Shown: positions 1 to 6,417 of the stretch, piece by piece
Position numbering within the stretch: position 1 is the stretch's first letter
How the letters are laid out: each line of letters starts with the position of its first letter
Assembly (NCBI GenBank): GCA_035601815.1
Contig: DATNNN010000086.1
Span: 1 to 11,122, forward strand
Length of the DNA stretch: 11,122 bases
Source: DATNNN01 sp035601815
GTDB taxonomy: Bacteria > Pseudomonadota > Alphaproteobacteria > Rhizobiales > Xanthobacteraceae
Direction: 5' to 3'
Position numbers and translations under genes: made by a program
Notes under the pieces: model-generated
What the model was told of the DNA's origin: nothing
Databases searched by the model: none
Seen by the model: the letters and a program-made list of their open reading frames with translations, nothing else

Positions 1-382
1 CAAGGCCCCATCGCTCGCCGAGGTGGAAGCACTCGCCATCACGGCTTATGAGCGGCTGCCGAAGAAATTCCGCGCGCTTTGCGACGGCCTCGTCATTCAT
101 GTCGAGGATTTTCCGAGCAAGGAGGTGCTCAAGGACATGCAAGCAGGCGAGTTCGACTTGCTGGGATTGTTCCAGGGCATCGGCTTGCCGTTCCAATCGG
201 AATCCGCGCCGTCGCAAATTCCCAACATGGTCTGGCTCTACCGCCGGCCGATCCTCGATTATTGGGCCGAGCATGACGAAACCCTGGGGGCGATTATCAC
301 CCACGTCCTGGTGCATGAGATCGGCCACCATTTCGGGTTGTCGGACGCCGATATGGAAGCGATCGAGGAAAGCGCGAGATAG
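1..382 (+). CDS. Zincin-like metallopeptidase family protein, 5' end outside window
   Basis: The frame is open from the window edge (codons from base 2), so the gene begins upstream. The GTG at 23 is probably internal, because family members usually carry the residues read before it (APSLAEVEALA). The protein has the small zincin family (PF06262-type) layout: an N-terminal helical part, a central VIHVEDFP strand and DLLGLFQG segment, then the zinc motif HEIGHHFGLSD near the C-terminus. Counted from the GTG, His98, Glu99 and His102 form HExxH, and Asp108 is the probable third ligand. Substrate and role are unknown for this family. It is presumably cytoplasmic, since no signal or membrane segment is visible. 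It precedes leuD by 84 nt on the same strand. Family call is secure; function is not. Confidence 0.85.
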   Translation, partial: KAPSLAEVEALAITAYERLPKKFRALCDGLVIHVEDFPSKEVLKDMQAGEFDLLGLFQGIGLPFQSESAPSQIPNMVWLYRRPILDYWAEHDETLGAIITHVLVHEIGHHFGLSDADMEAIEESAR

Positions 383-390
383 CATTGCGA

Positions 391-407
391 CGGAAGCACG
401 TCTTCCG
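391..407 (+). terminator. Short hairpin after the metallopeptidase gene, weak terminator candidate
   Basis: CGGAAG (391-396) and CTTCCG (402-407) form a perfect 6-bp stem around a 5-nt loop, starting 9 nt after the metallopeptidase stop. It is followed by CCTCGTTTGCGTT rather than a clean T-run, so termination would be weak. It could instead be an operator-like palindrome upstream of leuD. Confidence 0.3.
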
Positions 408-413
408 CCTCGT

Positions 414-442
414 TTGCGTTCACAATAAATCTTGCAAAAATA
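414..442 (+). promoter_or_regulatory. Possible leuD promoter in AT-rich patch
   Basis: The only AT-rich stretch between the metallopeptidase and leuD lies at about 413-445. A TTGCGT hexamer (414-419) is followed after 17 nt by AAAATA (437-442), a loose sigma-70-like pair. The -10 match is poor, so this rests mainly on base composition and position. Confidence 0.25.
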
Positions 443-466
443 AAGCCGAACCCGCAAAGACAAGCG

Positions 467-1072
467 ATGGAAAAGTTTACAACGCTTGAAGGCGTCGCCG
501 CGCCGCTCAAGGTGGTCAATGTCGACACCGACATGATCATCCCGAAGCAATATCTGAAGACGATCAAGCGCACCGGACTCGGCAAGGCGCTGTTCGCGGA
601 GCGGCGCTATCGCGACGACGGCAGCGAAAACCCGGATTTTGTGCTGAACAAGCCGTCCTACCGCAAGGCCAAGATTCTGGTGACCGGCGGCAATTTCGGC
701 TGCGGCTCGTCGCGCGAGCACGCGCCGTGGGCGCTGCTCGATTTCGGCATCCGCTGCGTGGTCTCCACCTCGTTCGCCGACATCTTCTTCAACAACTGCT
801 TCCAGAACGGCGTCCTGCCGATCAAGGTGAAGCCGGACGAGCTCGAACGCCTGTTCGACGTGGCCGAGCGTGGCGCCAACGCCACGTTGACCGTCGATCT
901 GCAGAAGCAGCAAATCCAGGGTCCCGACGGCGAGATCATCGCGTTCGACATCGATCCATTCCGCAAGCGTTGTCTGCTCAACGGTCTCGACGACATCGGC
1001 CTCACGCTCGACAAGGAGCACAAGATCACCGCGTTCGAGAAAAAGGCGCAGATCAAGCGCTCGTGGACTTAA
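467..1072 (+). CDS. leuD: 3-isopropylmalate dehydratase small subunit
   Basis: LeuD is the swivel-domain subunit of isopropylmalate isomerase. With LeuC it converts 2-isopropylmalate to 3-isopropylmalate in leucine synthesis, in the cytoplasm. The 201-aa product has the normal length. It shows the N-terminal family segment (NVDTDMIIPKQYLK, about residues 18-31), the signature GGNFGCGSSREHAPWAL (about 74-90), and the SFADIFFNNCFQNGVLP block (about 102-118). The SSREHAPW loop is the conserved substrate-binding part of the swivel domain. The start at 467 gives the usual family N-terminus (MEKFTTLEGVAAPL); no strong Shine-Dalgarno is seen. The iron-sulfur subunit LeuC is not in the window, so the heterodimer is encoded at split loci, or leuC lies further away. 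leuB follows after 5 nt, indicating co-transcription. Confidence 0.97.
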   Translation: MEKFTTLEGVAAPLKVVNVDTDMIIPKQYLKTIKRTGLGKALFAERRYRDDGSENPDFVLNKPSYRKAKILVTGGNFGCGSSREHAPWALLDFGIRCVVSTSFADIFFNNCFQNGVLPIKVKPDELERLFDVAERGANATLTVDLQKQQIQGPDGEIIAFDIDPFRKRCLLNGLDDIGLTLDKEHKITAFEKKAQIKRSWT

Positions 1073-1077
1073 GCCGA

Positions 1078-2190
1078 ATGGCAACCTTCAAGCTCCTGTT
1101 GCTCGCCGGCGACGGCATCGGCCCGGAGGTGATGGCCGAGGCCAAGCGCGTCATCGCCTGGATGGACAATCGCGGCCTTGCCTCGTTCGCCGTCGAAGAG
1201 GATCTCGTGGGCGGTGCCGCTTATGACGCCCACGGCAAGGCGATCTCGGAAGCGGCCATGGCGAAGGCGCTCGCCGCCGACGCGGTGCTGTTCGGCGCCG
1301 TCGGCGGGCCGAAGTGGGACGACGTCGCCTACGACGTGCGGCCGGAGGCCGGCCTCCTGCGCCTGCGCAAGGATCTCGCGCTTTTCGCCAATCTGCGGCC
1401 GGCGATCTGCTATCCCGCGCTCGCCGACGCCTCGAGCCTCAAGCGCGAGCTGGTGGAGGGCCTCGATCTCGTCATCGTGCGCGAGCTCACCGGCGGCGTC
1501 TATTTCGGCGAGCCGAAAACCATCACCGATCTCGGCAACGGTCAGAAGCGCGCCGTCGATACCCAGGTTTACGACACCTACGAGATCGAACGCATCGCCC
1601 GCGTCGCCTTCGACCTCGCCAAACGCCGGCGCAACAAGCTGACTTCCACCGAGAAGCGCAACGTGATGAAGACCGGCGTCCTGTGGCGCGAGGTGGTGGA
1701 GCAGGTGCACAAGCGCGAGTTTCCTTCCGTCGAGCTCGAGCATCAGCTCGCCGACGCCTGCGGCATGCAGCTCGTGCGCAATCCCAAGCAGTTCGACGTG
1801 ATCGTCGCCGACAACCTGTTCGGCGACGTCTTGTCGGATGTGGCGGCGATGCTGACGGGGTCGCTTGGCATGCTGCCGTCGGCGTCGCTCGGCGAGATCG
1901 ACGGCAAGACCAAGAAGCGCCGCGCGCTGTACGAGCCGGTGCACGGCTCGGCGCCGGACATCGCAGGCCGAGGCGCGGCCAACCCCATCGCCATGATCGG
2001 CTCGCTCGGGATGGCGCTGCGCTATTCCTTCGGTCTCGGCAATGCGGCCGACCTCATCGAGAAGGCCGTCGCCGGCGCGCTCGCCAAGGGGCTGCGCACC
2101 GCCGATCTCAAAGCGGACGGCCAAAAGGTCGTGGGCACGCGCGCCATGGGCGACGCGATCCTCGGCGAGCTCGAGCGGCTCGCCGGCTAG
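1078..2190 (+). CDS. leuB: 3-isopropylmalate dehydrogenase
   Basis: LeuB oxidises and decarboxylates 3-isopropylmalate to 2-ketoisocaproate using NAD+, in the third enzymatic stage of leucine synthesis after LeuA and LeuCD. The 370-aa product matches the usual length. Visible motifs are the N-terminal AGDGIGPEVM (about 10-19), the substrate arginines in LRLRKDLALFANLRP (about 94-108), RELTGGVYFGE (135-145), STEKRNVMKTGVLWR (190-204), and the metal-binding aspartates in LADACGMQ and DNLFGDVLSD (Asp226, Asp250 and Asp254 by count). The NAD-binding HGSAPDIAGRGAANP lies at about 289-303. The ATG at 1078 was chosen because the protein begins ATFKLLLLAGDGIGPE as the family does. Longer in-frame reading starts inside leuD and is not credible. 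There is no clear ribosome site, so translation is probably coupled to leuD, whose stop is 5 nt upstream. Confidence 0.97.
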   Translation: MATFKLLLLAGDGIGPEVMAEAKRVIAWMDNRGLASFAVEEDLVGGAAYDAHGKAISEAAMAKALAADAVLFGAVGGPKWDDVAYDVRPEAGLLRLRKDLALFANLRPAICYPALADASSLKRELVEGLDLVIVRELTGGVYFGEPKTITDLGNGQKRAVDTQVYDTYEIERIARVAFDLAKRRRNKLTSTEKRNVMKTGVLWREVVEQVHKREFPSVELEHQLADACGMQLVRNPKQFDVIVADNLFGDVLSDVAAMLTGSLGMLPSASLGEIDGKTKKRRALYEPVHGSAPDIAGRGAANPIAMIGSLGMALRYSFGLGNAADLIEKAVAGALAKGLRTADLKADGQKVVGTRAMGDAILGELERLAG

Positions 2191-2202
2191 ATCTTCAGGC
2201 GA

Positions 2203-2496
2203 TCAAAAGCCGGGAATGTCGCCGAAGGACGGCAGCGGCCAGCGCGCCGCCGCGGCATAGGGATAGGTGCGCGGGCCGTAGGGCGGATACAGCAGCGCCG
2301 GGCTATAGATGTAGTCGTGATAGCGCCGCTCGCCAGGCTTCACGGCGGTGCCGGCGTCGAGATAGCTGCGCCGCGGCTGCACGGTGATCTTGGCGCGCGG
2401 GCGATAGCCGTCGCGGTTGTTCTGGGCACCGGCGGGCAGGGTGGCGCCGAGGAGAGCGACAATGCCGAAGACGGCTGTGAGGGTCGCGAGACGCAT
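2203..2496 (-). CDS. Small secreted Tyr/Pro-rich protein of unknown function
   Basis: The product is about 97 aa. It starts MRLATLTAVFGIVALLG and reads to ...PAGAQ, a typical Sec signal peptide with cleavage near residue 25. The mature part is about 70 aa, basic at first (RPRAKITVQPRRS), then rich in Tyr and Pro (YIYSPALLYPPYGPRTYPY), and ends WPLPSFGDIPGF. No enzyme motif, cysteine or membrane segment follows the signal, so a periplasmic or surface location is inferred. Two ATGs are available, at 2502 and 2496. The second is preferred because GGGAG lies 7 nt before it but only 1 nt before the first. It converges on leuB with 12 nt between stops. I do not recognise a named family; small proteins like this are common in Bradyrhizobium-type genomes. 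Confidence 0.7.
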   Translation of the reverse strand: MRLATLTAVFGIVALLGATLPAGAQNNRDGYRPRAKITVQPRRSYLDAGTAVKPGERRYHDYIYSPALLYPPYGPRTYPYAAAARWPLPSFGDIPGF

Positions 2497-2503
2497 GAAC
2501 ATT

Positions 2504-2508
2504 CTCCC
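2504..2508 (-). promoter_or_regulatory. Ribosome-binding site that favours the start at 2496
   Basis: On the minus strand GGGAG occupies 2508-2504, leaving a 7-nt spacer to the ATG at 2496 and 1 nt to the ATG at 2502. This decides the start of the small secreted protein. Confidence 0.55.
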
Positions 2509-2509
2509 A

Positions 2510-2520
2510 CGGGTTACCCG
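2510..2520. repeat. 11-bp palindrome upstream of the small secreted protein gene
   Basis: CGGGT-T-ACCCG is a perfect 5+5 palindrome in the 183-nt gap between two divergent genes (small secreted protein and sorA). It lies immediately upstream of the minus-strand ribosome site. It could be an operator, or chance in GC-rich DNA. Confidence 0.25.
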
Positions 2521-2623
2521 AGCGAGTTACCATAGCCTGCCTTAACGCACTCTAACAACCCGCATCGCGTCTACGTAATTCCGCCGCTTCAACCGAAGAA
2601 CGCCGTTAAAAGCGCACTTCTTC

Positions 2624-2652
2624 TTGAGCAGGCGACTGGGCGTGAATAAGCT
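2624..2652 (+). promoter_or_regulatory. Candidate sorAB promoter
   Basis: TTGAGC (2624-2629) and TAAGCT (2647-2652) are separated by 17 nt. This gives a plausible housekeeping promoter with a leader of about 25 nt before the sorA ATG at 2686. The rest of the 2503-2685 gap shows no gene; apart from the palindrome at 2510 I see nothing else in it. Confidence 0.35.
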
Positions 2653-2674
2653 CTGAAGAAATCATGCGCCGTTC

Positions 2675-2683
2675 GGGAGGGAG
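2675..2683 (+). promoter_or_regulatory. Strong ribosome-binding site of sorA
   Basis: GGGAGGGAG ends 2 nt before the ATG at 2686, with its first GGGAG at a spacing of 6 nt. This purine-rich block is the strongest Shine-Dalgarno in the window and fixes the sorA start. Confidence 0.65.
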
Positions 2684-2685
2684 AA

Positions 2686-4044
2686 ATGACCCATAAGATC
2701 GAGCGCTCGCTCGTTGAGCTCTACGCCGACGATCCGGAGCGTGCCGATGCCGTCGTGCTTGGCCGCGATACCGGCCCGAGCCGGCGCGGATTTCTCGAAG
2801 GCGCCGGGCTTGCCGCCTTCGGCGCGCTCGCCGGCAGTGCGGTCCCCTTCGCCGCGAACGTGCCGGCGGGTTTTGTGCCAGCCGCTCTTGCCCAGGGCGC
2901 GCCGCCGCCGCCGGCGGCCCCGCCGTCCGGGCCGCGCGCGCCGCAGCTGCTCAACTTTCCCGGCAAGGATCCGCGTCTGGTGGTGCTGGGCGAGCGCCCG
3001 CTCGTGGCCGAGACGCCGGAATCGCTGCTCGACGACGACACAACGCCCACCGACAAGTTCTTCATCCGCAACAACGGGCAAATCCCGGAGACCGCGTCGA
3101 ATCCCGGCGCGTGGAAGATCACCGTCGACGGCGAGGTGCAGAAGAAGCTCGAGCTCACGCTCGGCGACCTGAAGAAGCGCTTCAAGCCCGTCACCCAGCG
3201 CATGGTGCTGGAGTGTGGCGGCAACGGGCGCTCGTTCTTCTCGCCGCCGGCGCGCGGCAACCAGTGGACCAACGGCGGCGTCGGCTGCGCGCGGTGGACC
3301 GGCGTGCGGCTCGCCGACGTGCTCAAGGCGGCAGGGCTGAAGCCTTCCGCCCAATACACCGGGCATTACGGCTCCGATCCCAGCCTGTCGGGCGAGCCCA
3401 ACCGGCCGTCCATCTCGCGCGGCGTGCCGATCAAGAAGGCGCTAGACCCGAACAACCTCATCGTGTGGGCGATCAACGGCAAAGACTTGCCGCTGATCCA
3501 CGGCTATCCGGTGCGCCTCATCGTGCCGGGATGGCCTGGATCGATCTCCTCCAAATGGCTCACGCGCATCTGGGTGCGCGACAAGGTGCATGACGGCCCC
3601 GGCATGGGCGGCACTTCGTACCGCGTCACGATCAATCCCATGGTCCCCGGCGACAAGCCGGACGACAAGAATTTCCGCGACCTGGAATCGATGCCGGTGC
3701 GCTCGATCGTCACCAGTCCGGCGAACGGCGCGACGATGCCGCCGGGTACGCGCGAGCTCAAGGTGCGCGGCGCCGCATGGGGCGGCGACCACGCGATCAA
3801 AGCCGTGCAGGTGTCGATCGACTACGGCGCCTCGTGGCAGCCGGCGCAGATGGCCAAGCCCACCAGCCGCTACGACTGGGTGCGGTGGACGGCGGCGGTG
3901 AAGCTGCCGTCGGAGGGCTATTACGAGATCTGGTCGCGCGCCACCGACGAGCGTGGCGTCTCGCAGCCGCACGTGGCGGGCAACTGGAACCCGCAGGGCT
4001 ACGGCGCCAATCCGCTGCACCGGGTCGCGGTGCGCGTCGCTTGA
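2686..4044 (+). CDS. sorA: Tat-exported sulfite dehydrogenase, molybdenum subunit (SorA-like)
   Basis: The enzyme oxidises sulfite to sulfate at a molybdenum-pterin centre in the periplasm and passes electrons to cytochrome c. The 452-aa protein has a twin-arginine signal (SRRGFL at 32-37, then a hydrophobic Ala/Gly stretch to about 60). A Pro-rich linker (71-83) follows, then the oxidoreductase molybdopterin domain (about 95-300) with the cysteine Mo ligand in LECGGNGR (Cys177) and Arg182. GYPVRLIVPGWPGSISSKWL (273-292) is the typical sulfite-oxidase strand. The C-terminal dimerisation domain (about 338-452) includes SIDYGASWQPAQM. There is no haem b5 domain, as expected for the bacterial type. 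A monohaem cytochrome c gene overlaps its stop, which favours SorAB over SoxCD, because no other sox gene is present. The segment FFIRNNGQIPE has Asn130 where many family members have His. SoxC-like activity cannot be fully excluded. Confidence 0.88.
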   Translation: MTHKIERSLVELYADDPERADAVVLGRDTGPSRRGFLEGAGLAAFGALAGSAVPFAANVPAGFVPAALAQGAPPPPAAPPSGPRAPQLLNFPGKDPRLVVLGERPLVAETPESLLDDDTTPTDKFFIRNNGQIPETASNPGAWKITVDGEVQKKLELTLGDLKKRFKPVTQRMVLECGGNGRSFFSPPARGNQWTNGGVGCARWTGVRLADVLKAAGLKPSAQYTGHYGSDPSLSGEPNRPSISRGVPIKKALDPNNLIVWAINGKDLPLIHGYPVRLIVPGWPGSISSKWLTRIWVRDKVHDGPGMGGTSYRVTINPMVPGDKPDDKNFRDLESMPVRSIVTSPANGATMPPGTRELKVRGAAWGGDHAIKAVQVSIDYGASWQPAQMAKPTSRYDWVRWTAAVKLPSEGYYEIWSRATDERGVSQPHVAGNWNPQGYGANPLHRVAVRVA

Positions 4045-4406
4045 GGCGAAATTTTTTAGCTGTCCTGCGCGTGGCGGGGCTCGGCATCGGCGTGCTGGCG
4101 CTGCCGGCGCTCGCGGCGGCGCAGTCAAACTTCACGCCCAAGGACGAGGCACCCGAGGATTTTCCCGACGCCCCCGGCCGCGAGGATGCATTCTATGCCT
4201 GCTCTGCCTGCCACGGCTTCACGCTCGTAGCGGCGCAGAGCATGAGCCGCGCGCGTTGGGACGACACCATCGATTTCATGGTGCGCCAGCACAAGATGCC
4301 GCCGCTCGCCGAGAAGGATCGGGCGGTGGTGCTCGATTATCTGGCGCGGGCGTTTCCCGAGCGGGCGCCCGCGCGCGGCTTCCAGAACCCGTTCCTCAAG
4401 CAGTGA
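4041..4406 (+). CDS. sorB: Small monohaem cytochrome c, SorB-like subunit
   Basis: It is the probable electron-accepting partner of the preceding molybdoenzyme, in the periplasm. The 121-aa precursor has a signal peptide MRRNFLAVLRVAGLGIGVLA, cleaved after about residue 27 (ALAAAQ). One haem c site follows, CSACH (Cys54, Cys57, His58), with a downstream KMPPL motif whose Met86 is the likely sixth ligand. The start is inferred to be TTG at 4041, which overlaps the sorA stop as TTGA. It gives a proper basic n-region, while the next candidate, GTG at 4071, would lose it. No Shine-Dalgarno is visible, so translational coupling is likely. The mature size of about 94 aa suits SorB. The C-terminus ARGFQNPFLKQ follows the last helix. 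It could also be annotated simply as cytochrome c. Confidence 0.8.
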   Translation: MRRNFLAVLRVAGLGIGVLALPALAAAQSNFTPKDEAPEDFPDAPGREDAFYACSACHGFTLVAAQSMSRARWDDTIDFMVRQHKMPPLAEKDRAVVLDYLARAFPERAPARGFQNPFLKQ

Positions 4407-5294
4407 TCAGCGGCTACGCAGCGCGCCGCGCAGCTTGGGATCGTTCTTGGCGAGGATCCAGTCGTCGGGCCGCTTCGTCTGCGCCGTGAGCAGCGGCGCG
4501 GTGGCGCCGCAGAAATTGCGCCTGAGCTCGGCGCGGGCGAAGAACGATACGAGGCCGTCGTCGCCGCCGGCGCTCATCAGCACCAGCCGTTCGACCAGGC
4601 ACGCGAGGCGGCCGTGCGCCACCATGGCGGGACCGGGATTGCACCACCACACGACGAGCCCGAGGCGCGGCTCGGCCCAGGCGCCGGCAGCGGCGAGACA
4701 CGTACGCGGCTCGTCGCCCATGCGCGTCAATTTCATGTCCACCAGCGCGAGCGGGCCGAACTTGGTGTCGAGCTCGCCTACGGGGCCGGTAAGCTCGGCG
4801 TCGATCCCGGATTCCGCGACGAGGGCCGTCACGGCCGCGAGCGAGTCGCCGGGCGCGGTGCTCTCGCGGCCGGGACGGTAGAGCGCGAATCGCACATAGG
4901 CGCCTTCGTCGCGCGGCGCACCCCAGGTCATGAGATCCTTGCGGCCGCCGCCGTCGCGGTGGCGGCGCACGGCGTATTGCTGGGCGAGATTGTCGATCGC
5001 CGGATAGGCGAGCGCGAAGGCGCCGCTTCCGCGCGTCACCTCGCTCCACGGCGAAGGCCGCTGGCGGTCGCTCGCCGCCGCCGACACCGCCGACGTCGGG
5101 CGGACGAAGTCGTCGATCAGGATCGCCGTCATCAGCACCACGGCGAATATGGCAAGCACGCGCGAGGCGGTGAGCGCGGTCGCGTCGGGCATGCGCGCGT
5201 GAAGCGCGCCGAAGCCGTCGCGAAGGTTGCGAAAGAGGTGAAGCACGGGGCCCGCTTTCCTGCCTTGCTTGCGTTGGCGTTGCGATAGCCCCAT
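4407..5294 (-). CDS. Single-pass membrane protein of unknown function
   Basis: I do not recognise this family. The ATG at 5294 gives 295 aa. The first 30 or so residues are basic (QRQRKQGRK), then one membrane helix runs over about residues 44-61 (SRVLAIFAVVLMTAILI), so the remaining 230 residues should face the periplasm. That part has four cysteines (199, 218, 232 and 262), including a VVWWCNPGP segment, which would allow two disulfides. No catalytic motif is evident. An alternative start at 5366 would run to within 2 nt of the asd ATG and add an atypical Arg/Ser-rich extension, so it is disfavoured. ATG at 5195, just before the helix, is also possible. Its stop abuts the sorB stop. The orientation separates it from asd. 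Coding is supported by length and by sensible composition in this frame. Confidence 0.72.
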   Translation of the reverse strand: MGLSQRQRKQGRKAGPVLHLFRNLRDGFGALHARMPDATALTASRVLAIFAVVLMTAILIDDFVRPTSAVSAAASDRQRPSPWSEVTRGSGAFALAYPAIDNLAQQYAVRRHRDGGGRKDLMTWGAPRDEGAYVRFALYRPGRESTAPGDSLAAVTALVAESGIDAELTGPVGELDTKFGPLALVDMKLTRMGDEPRTCLAAAGAWAEPRLGLVVWWCNPGPAMVAHGRLACLVERLVLMSAGGDDGLVSFFARAELRRNFCGATAPLLTAQTKRPDDWILAKNDPKLRGALRSR

Positions 5295-5324
5295 TTCTCG
5301 CGTAGAAGCCGCTGCGCTTTGGTT

Positions 5325-5352
5325 TCCGCGCGGGCTCGTGCGCGCGGATTTT
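5325..5352 (+). terminator. Terminator-like hairpin in the asd leader
   Basis: TCCGCGCG (5325-5332) pairs perfectly with CGCGCGGA (5341-5348) around an 8-nt loop and is followed by TTTT (5349-5352). The stem is 8 bp and nearly all GC. It ends 20 nt before the asd ATG and just ahead of its ribosome site (GGAG at 5357-5360). On the plus strand it could stop read-through from upstream, or act as an attenuator or leader structure for asd. The T-run is short, so strength is uncertain. Confidence 0.4.
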
Positions 5353-5368
5353 CGGCGGAGAGTCAAGG

Positions 5369-6403
5369 ATGGGTTACAAGGTCGCCATCGTCGGCGCCAC
5401 CGGCAACGTGGGCCGGGAAATGCTCACGATCCTTTCCGAACGGGGCTTCCCCGCGGACGAGGTGGTGCCGCTCGCCTCGCGACGCTCGATGGGCGTCGAG
5501 ATCTCCTATGGTGAACGCGTCCTTAAGGTGAAGGCGCTCGAAAACCATGACTTCACCCACACCGACATCTGCCTGATGTCGTCGGGCTCGGCGACCTCCA
5601 AGGAATGGTCGCCCAAGATCGCCGCCGCCGGCTGCGTCGTGATCGATAACTCGTCGTGCTGGCGTTACGACCCGGACGTGCCGCTCATCGTGCCGGAAGT
5701 GAACGCCGACGCGGTCACGGGCTTCAGGAAGAAGAACATCATCGCCAACCCCAACTGCTCCACCGCCCAGCTCGTGGTGGCGCTGAAGCCGCTGCACGAT
5801 CGCGCCACCATCAAGCGCGTGGTGGTCGCGACCTATCAGTCGGTTTCGGGCGCCGGCAAGGACGCCATGGACGAGCTGTTCGCGCAGACCCGCGCGGTGT
5901 TCGCCGCCAATACGCTGGAGCCGAAGATCTTTCCCAAGCGTATCGCCTTCAATGTGATCCCGCACATCGATTCCTTCCGCGACGACGGCTTCACCCGCGA
6001 GGAATGGAAGATGGAGGCGGAGACCAAGAAGATTCTCGATCCTAAGATCGAGCTCGTCGCCACCTGCGTGCGGGTGCCGGTGTTCGTCGGCCACTCGGAA
6101 GCGGTGAACGTCGAGTTCGAGAAGCCGATCTCCGCCGACGAGGCGCGCCAGCTCCTGCGCAACGCGCCCGGCATTCTCGTCGTCGACAAGCGCGAGCCCG
6201 GCGGCTACGTCACGCCCTATGAAGCGACGGGCGAGGACGCGACCTACGTGTCGCGCATCCGCGAGGACAAGACCGTGCCGCACGGGCTCGCCTTCTGGTG
6301 CGTATCCGACAACCTGCGCAAGGGCGCGGCGCTGAACGCGATCCAGATCGCCGAGAGCCTGATCAATCGCAAGCTGCTCAAGCCGAAGCAGAAGGCCGCC
6401 TGA
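5369..6403 (+). CDS. asd: Aspartate-semialdehyde dehydrogenase
   Basis: Asd reduces aspartyl phosphate to aspartate semialdehyde with NADPH. This is the branch point for lysine/diaminopimelate, threonine, methionine and isoleucine. The 344-aa product has the N-terminal nucleotide-binding loop VAIVGATGNVGREML (5-19) and the SSGSAT loop (71-76). The catalytic cysteine is in NPNCSTAQ (Cys130), followed by YQSVSGAGKDAMDEL (156-170) and RVPVFVGHSEAVNVEFE (235-251), with His242 as the acid-base residue. The length and lack of the large gram-negative insertions match the common alphaproteobacterial/gram-positive-like class. The start at 5369 is supported by GGAG at 5357-5360, 8 nt upstream. The next gene begins 14 nt after its stop, so asd probably heads the operon asd-mcl2-mch, although its pathway is unrelated to theirs. 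Confidence 0.97.
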   Translation: MGYKVAIVGATGNVGREMLTILSERGFPADEVVPLASRRSMGVEISYGERVLKVKALENHDFTHTDICLMSSGSATSKEWSPKIAAAGCVVIDNSSCWRYDPDVPLIVPEVNADAVTGFRKKNIIANPNCSTAQLVVALKPLHDRATIKRVVVATYQSVSGAGKDAMDELFAQTRAVFAANTLEPKIFPKRIAFNVIPHIDSFRDDGFTREEWKMEAETKKILDPKIELVATCVRVPVFVGHSEAVNVEFEKPISADEARQLLRNAPGILVVDKREPGGYVTPYEATGEDATYVSRIREDKTVPHGLAFWCVSDNLRKGAALNAIQIAESLINRKLLKPKQKAA

Positions 6404-6417
6404 CCGCGCCGCCTGCG

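Noticed and set aside
1069..2124. 351-codon minus-strand frame opposite leuB
   Set aside because: Low-complexity composition (Ala, Glu, His, Arg), no motif, and leuB on the other strand is unambiguous.
2183..2213. CCGGCT...AGCCGG inverted repeat across the leuB stop as a bidirectional terminator
   Set aside because: The arms are 6 bp with a 19-nt loop, and there is no T-run on either side that would support intrinsic termination.
2686..4044. SoxC of a thiosulfate-oxidising Sox system
   Set aside because: No soxXYZAB genes or SoxD-type dihaem cytochrome are present. The partner is a small single-haem cytochrome, as in SorAB.
5295..5366. Extension of the minus-strand membrane protein to an ATG at 5366
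   Set aside because: It would run to within 2 nt of the asd start, cover the asd ribosome site and hairpin, and add an Arg/Ser-rich tail unlike the rest of the protein.
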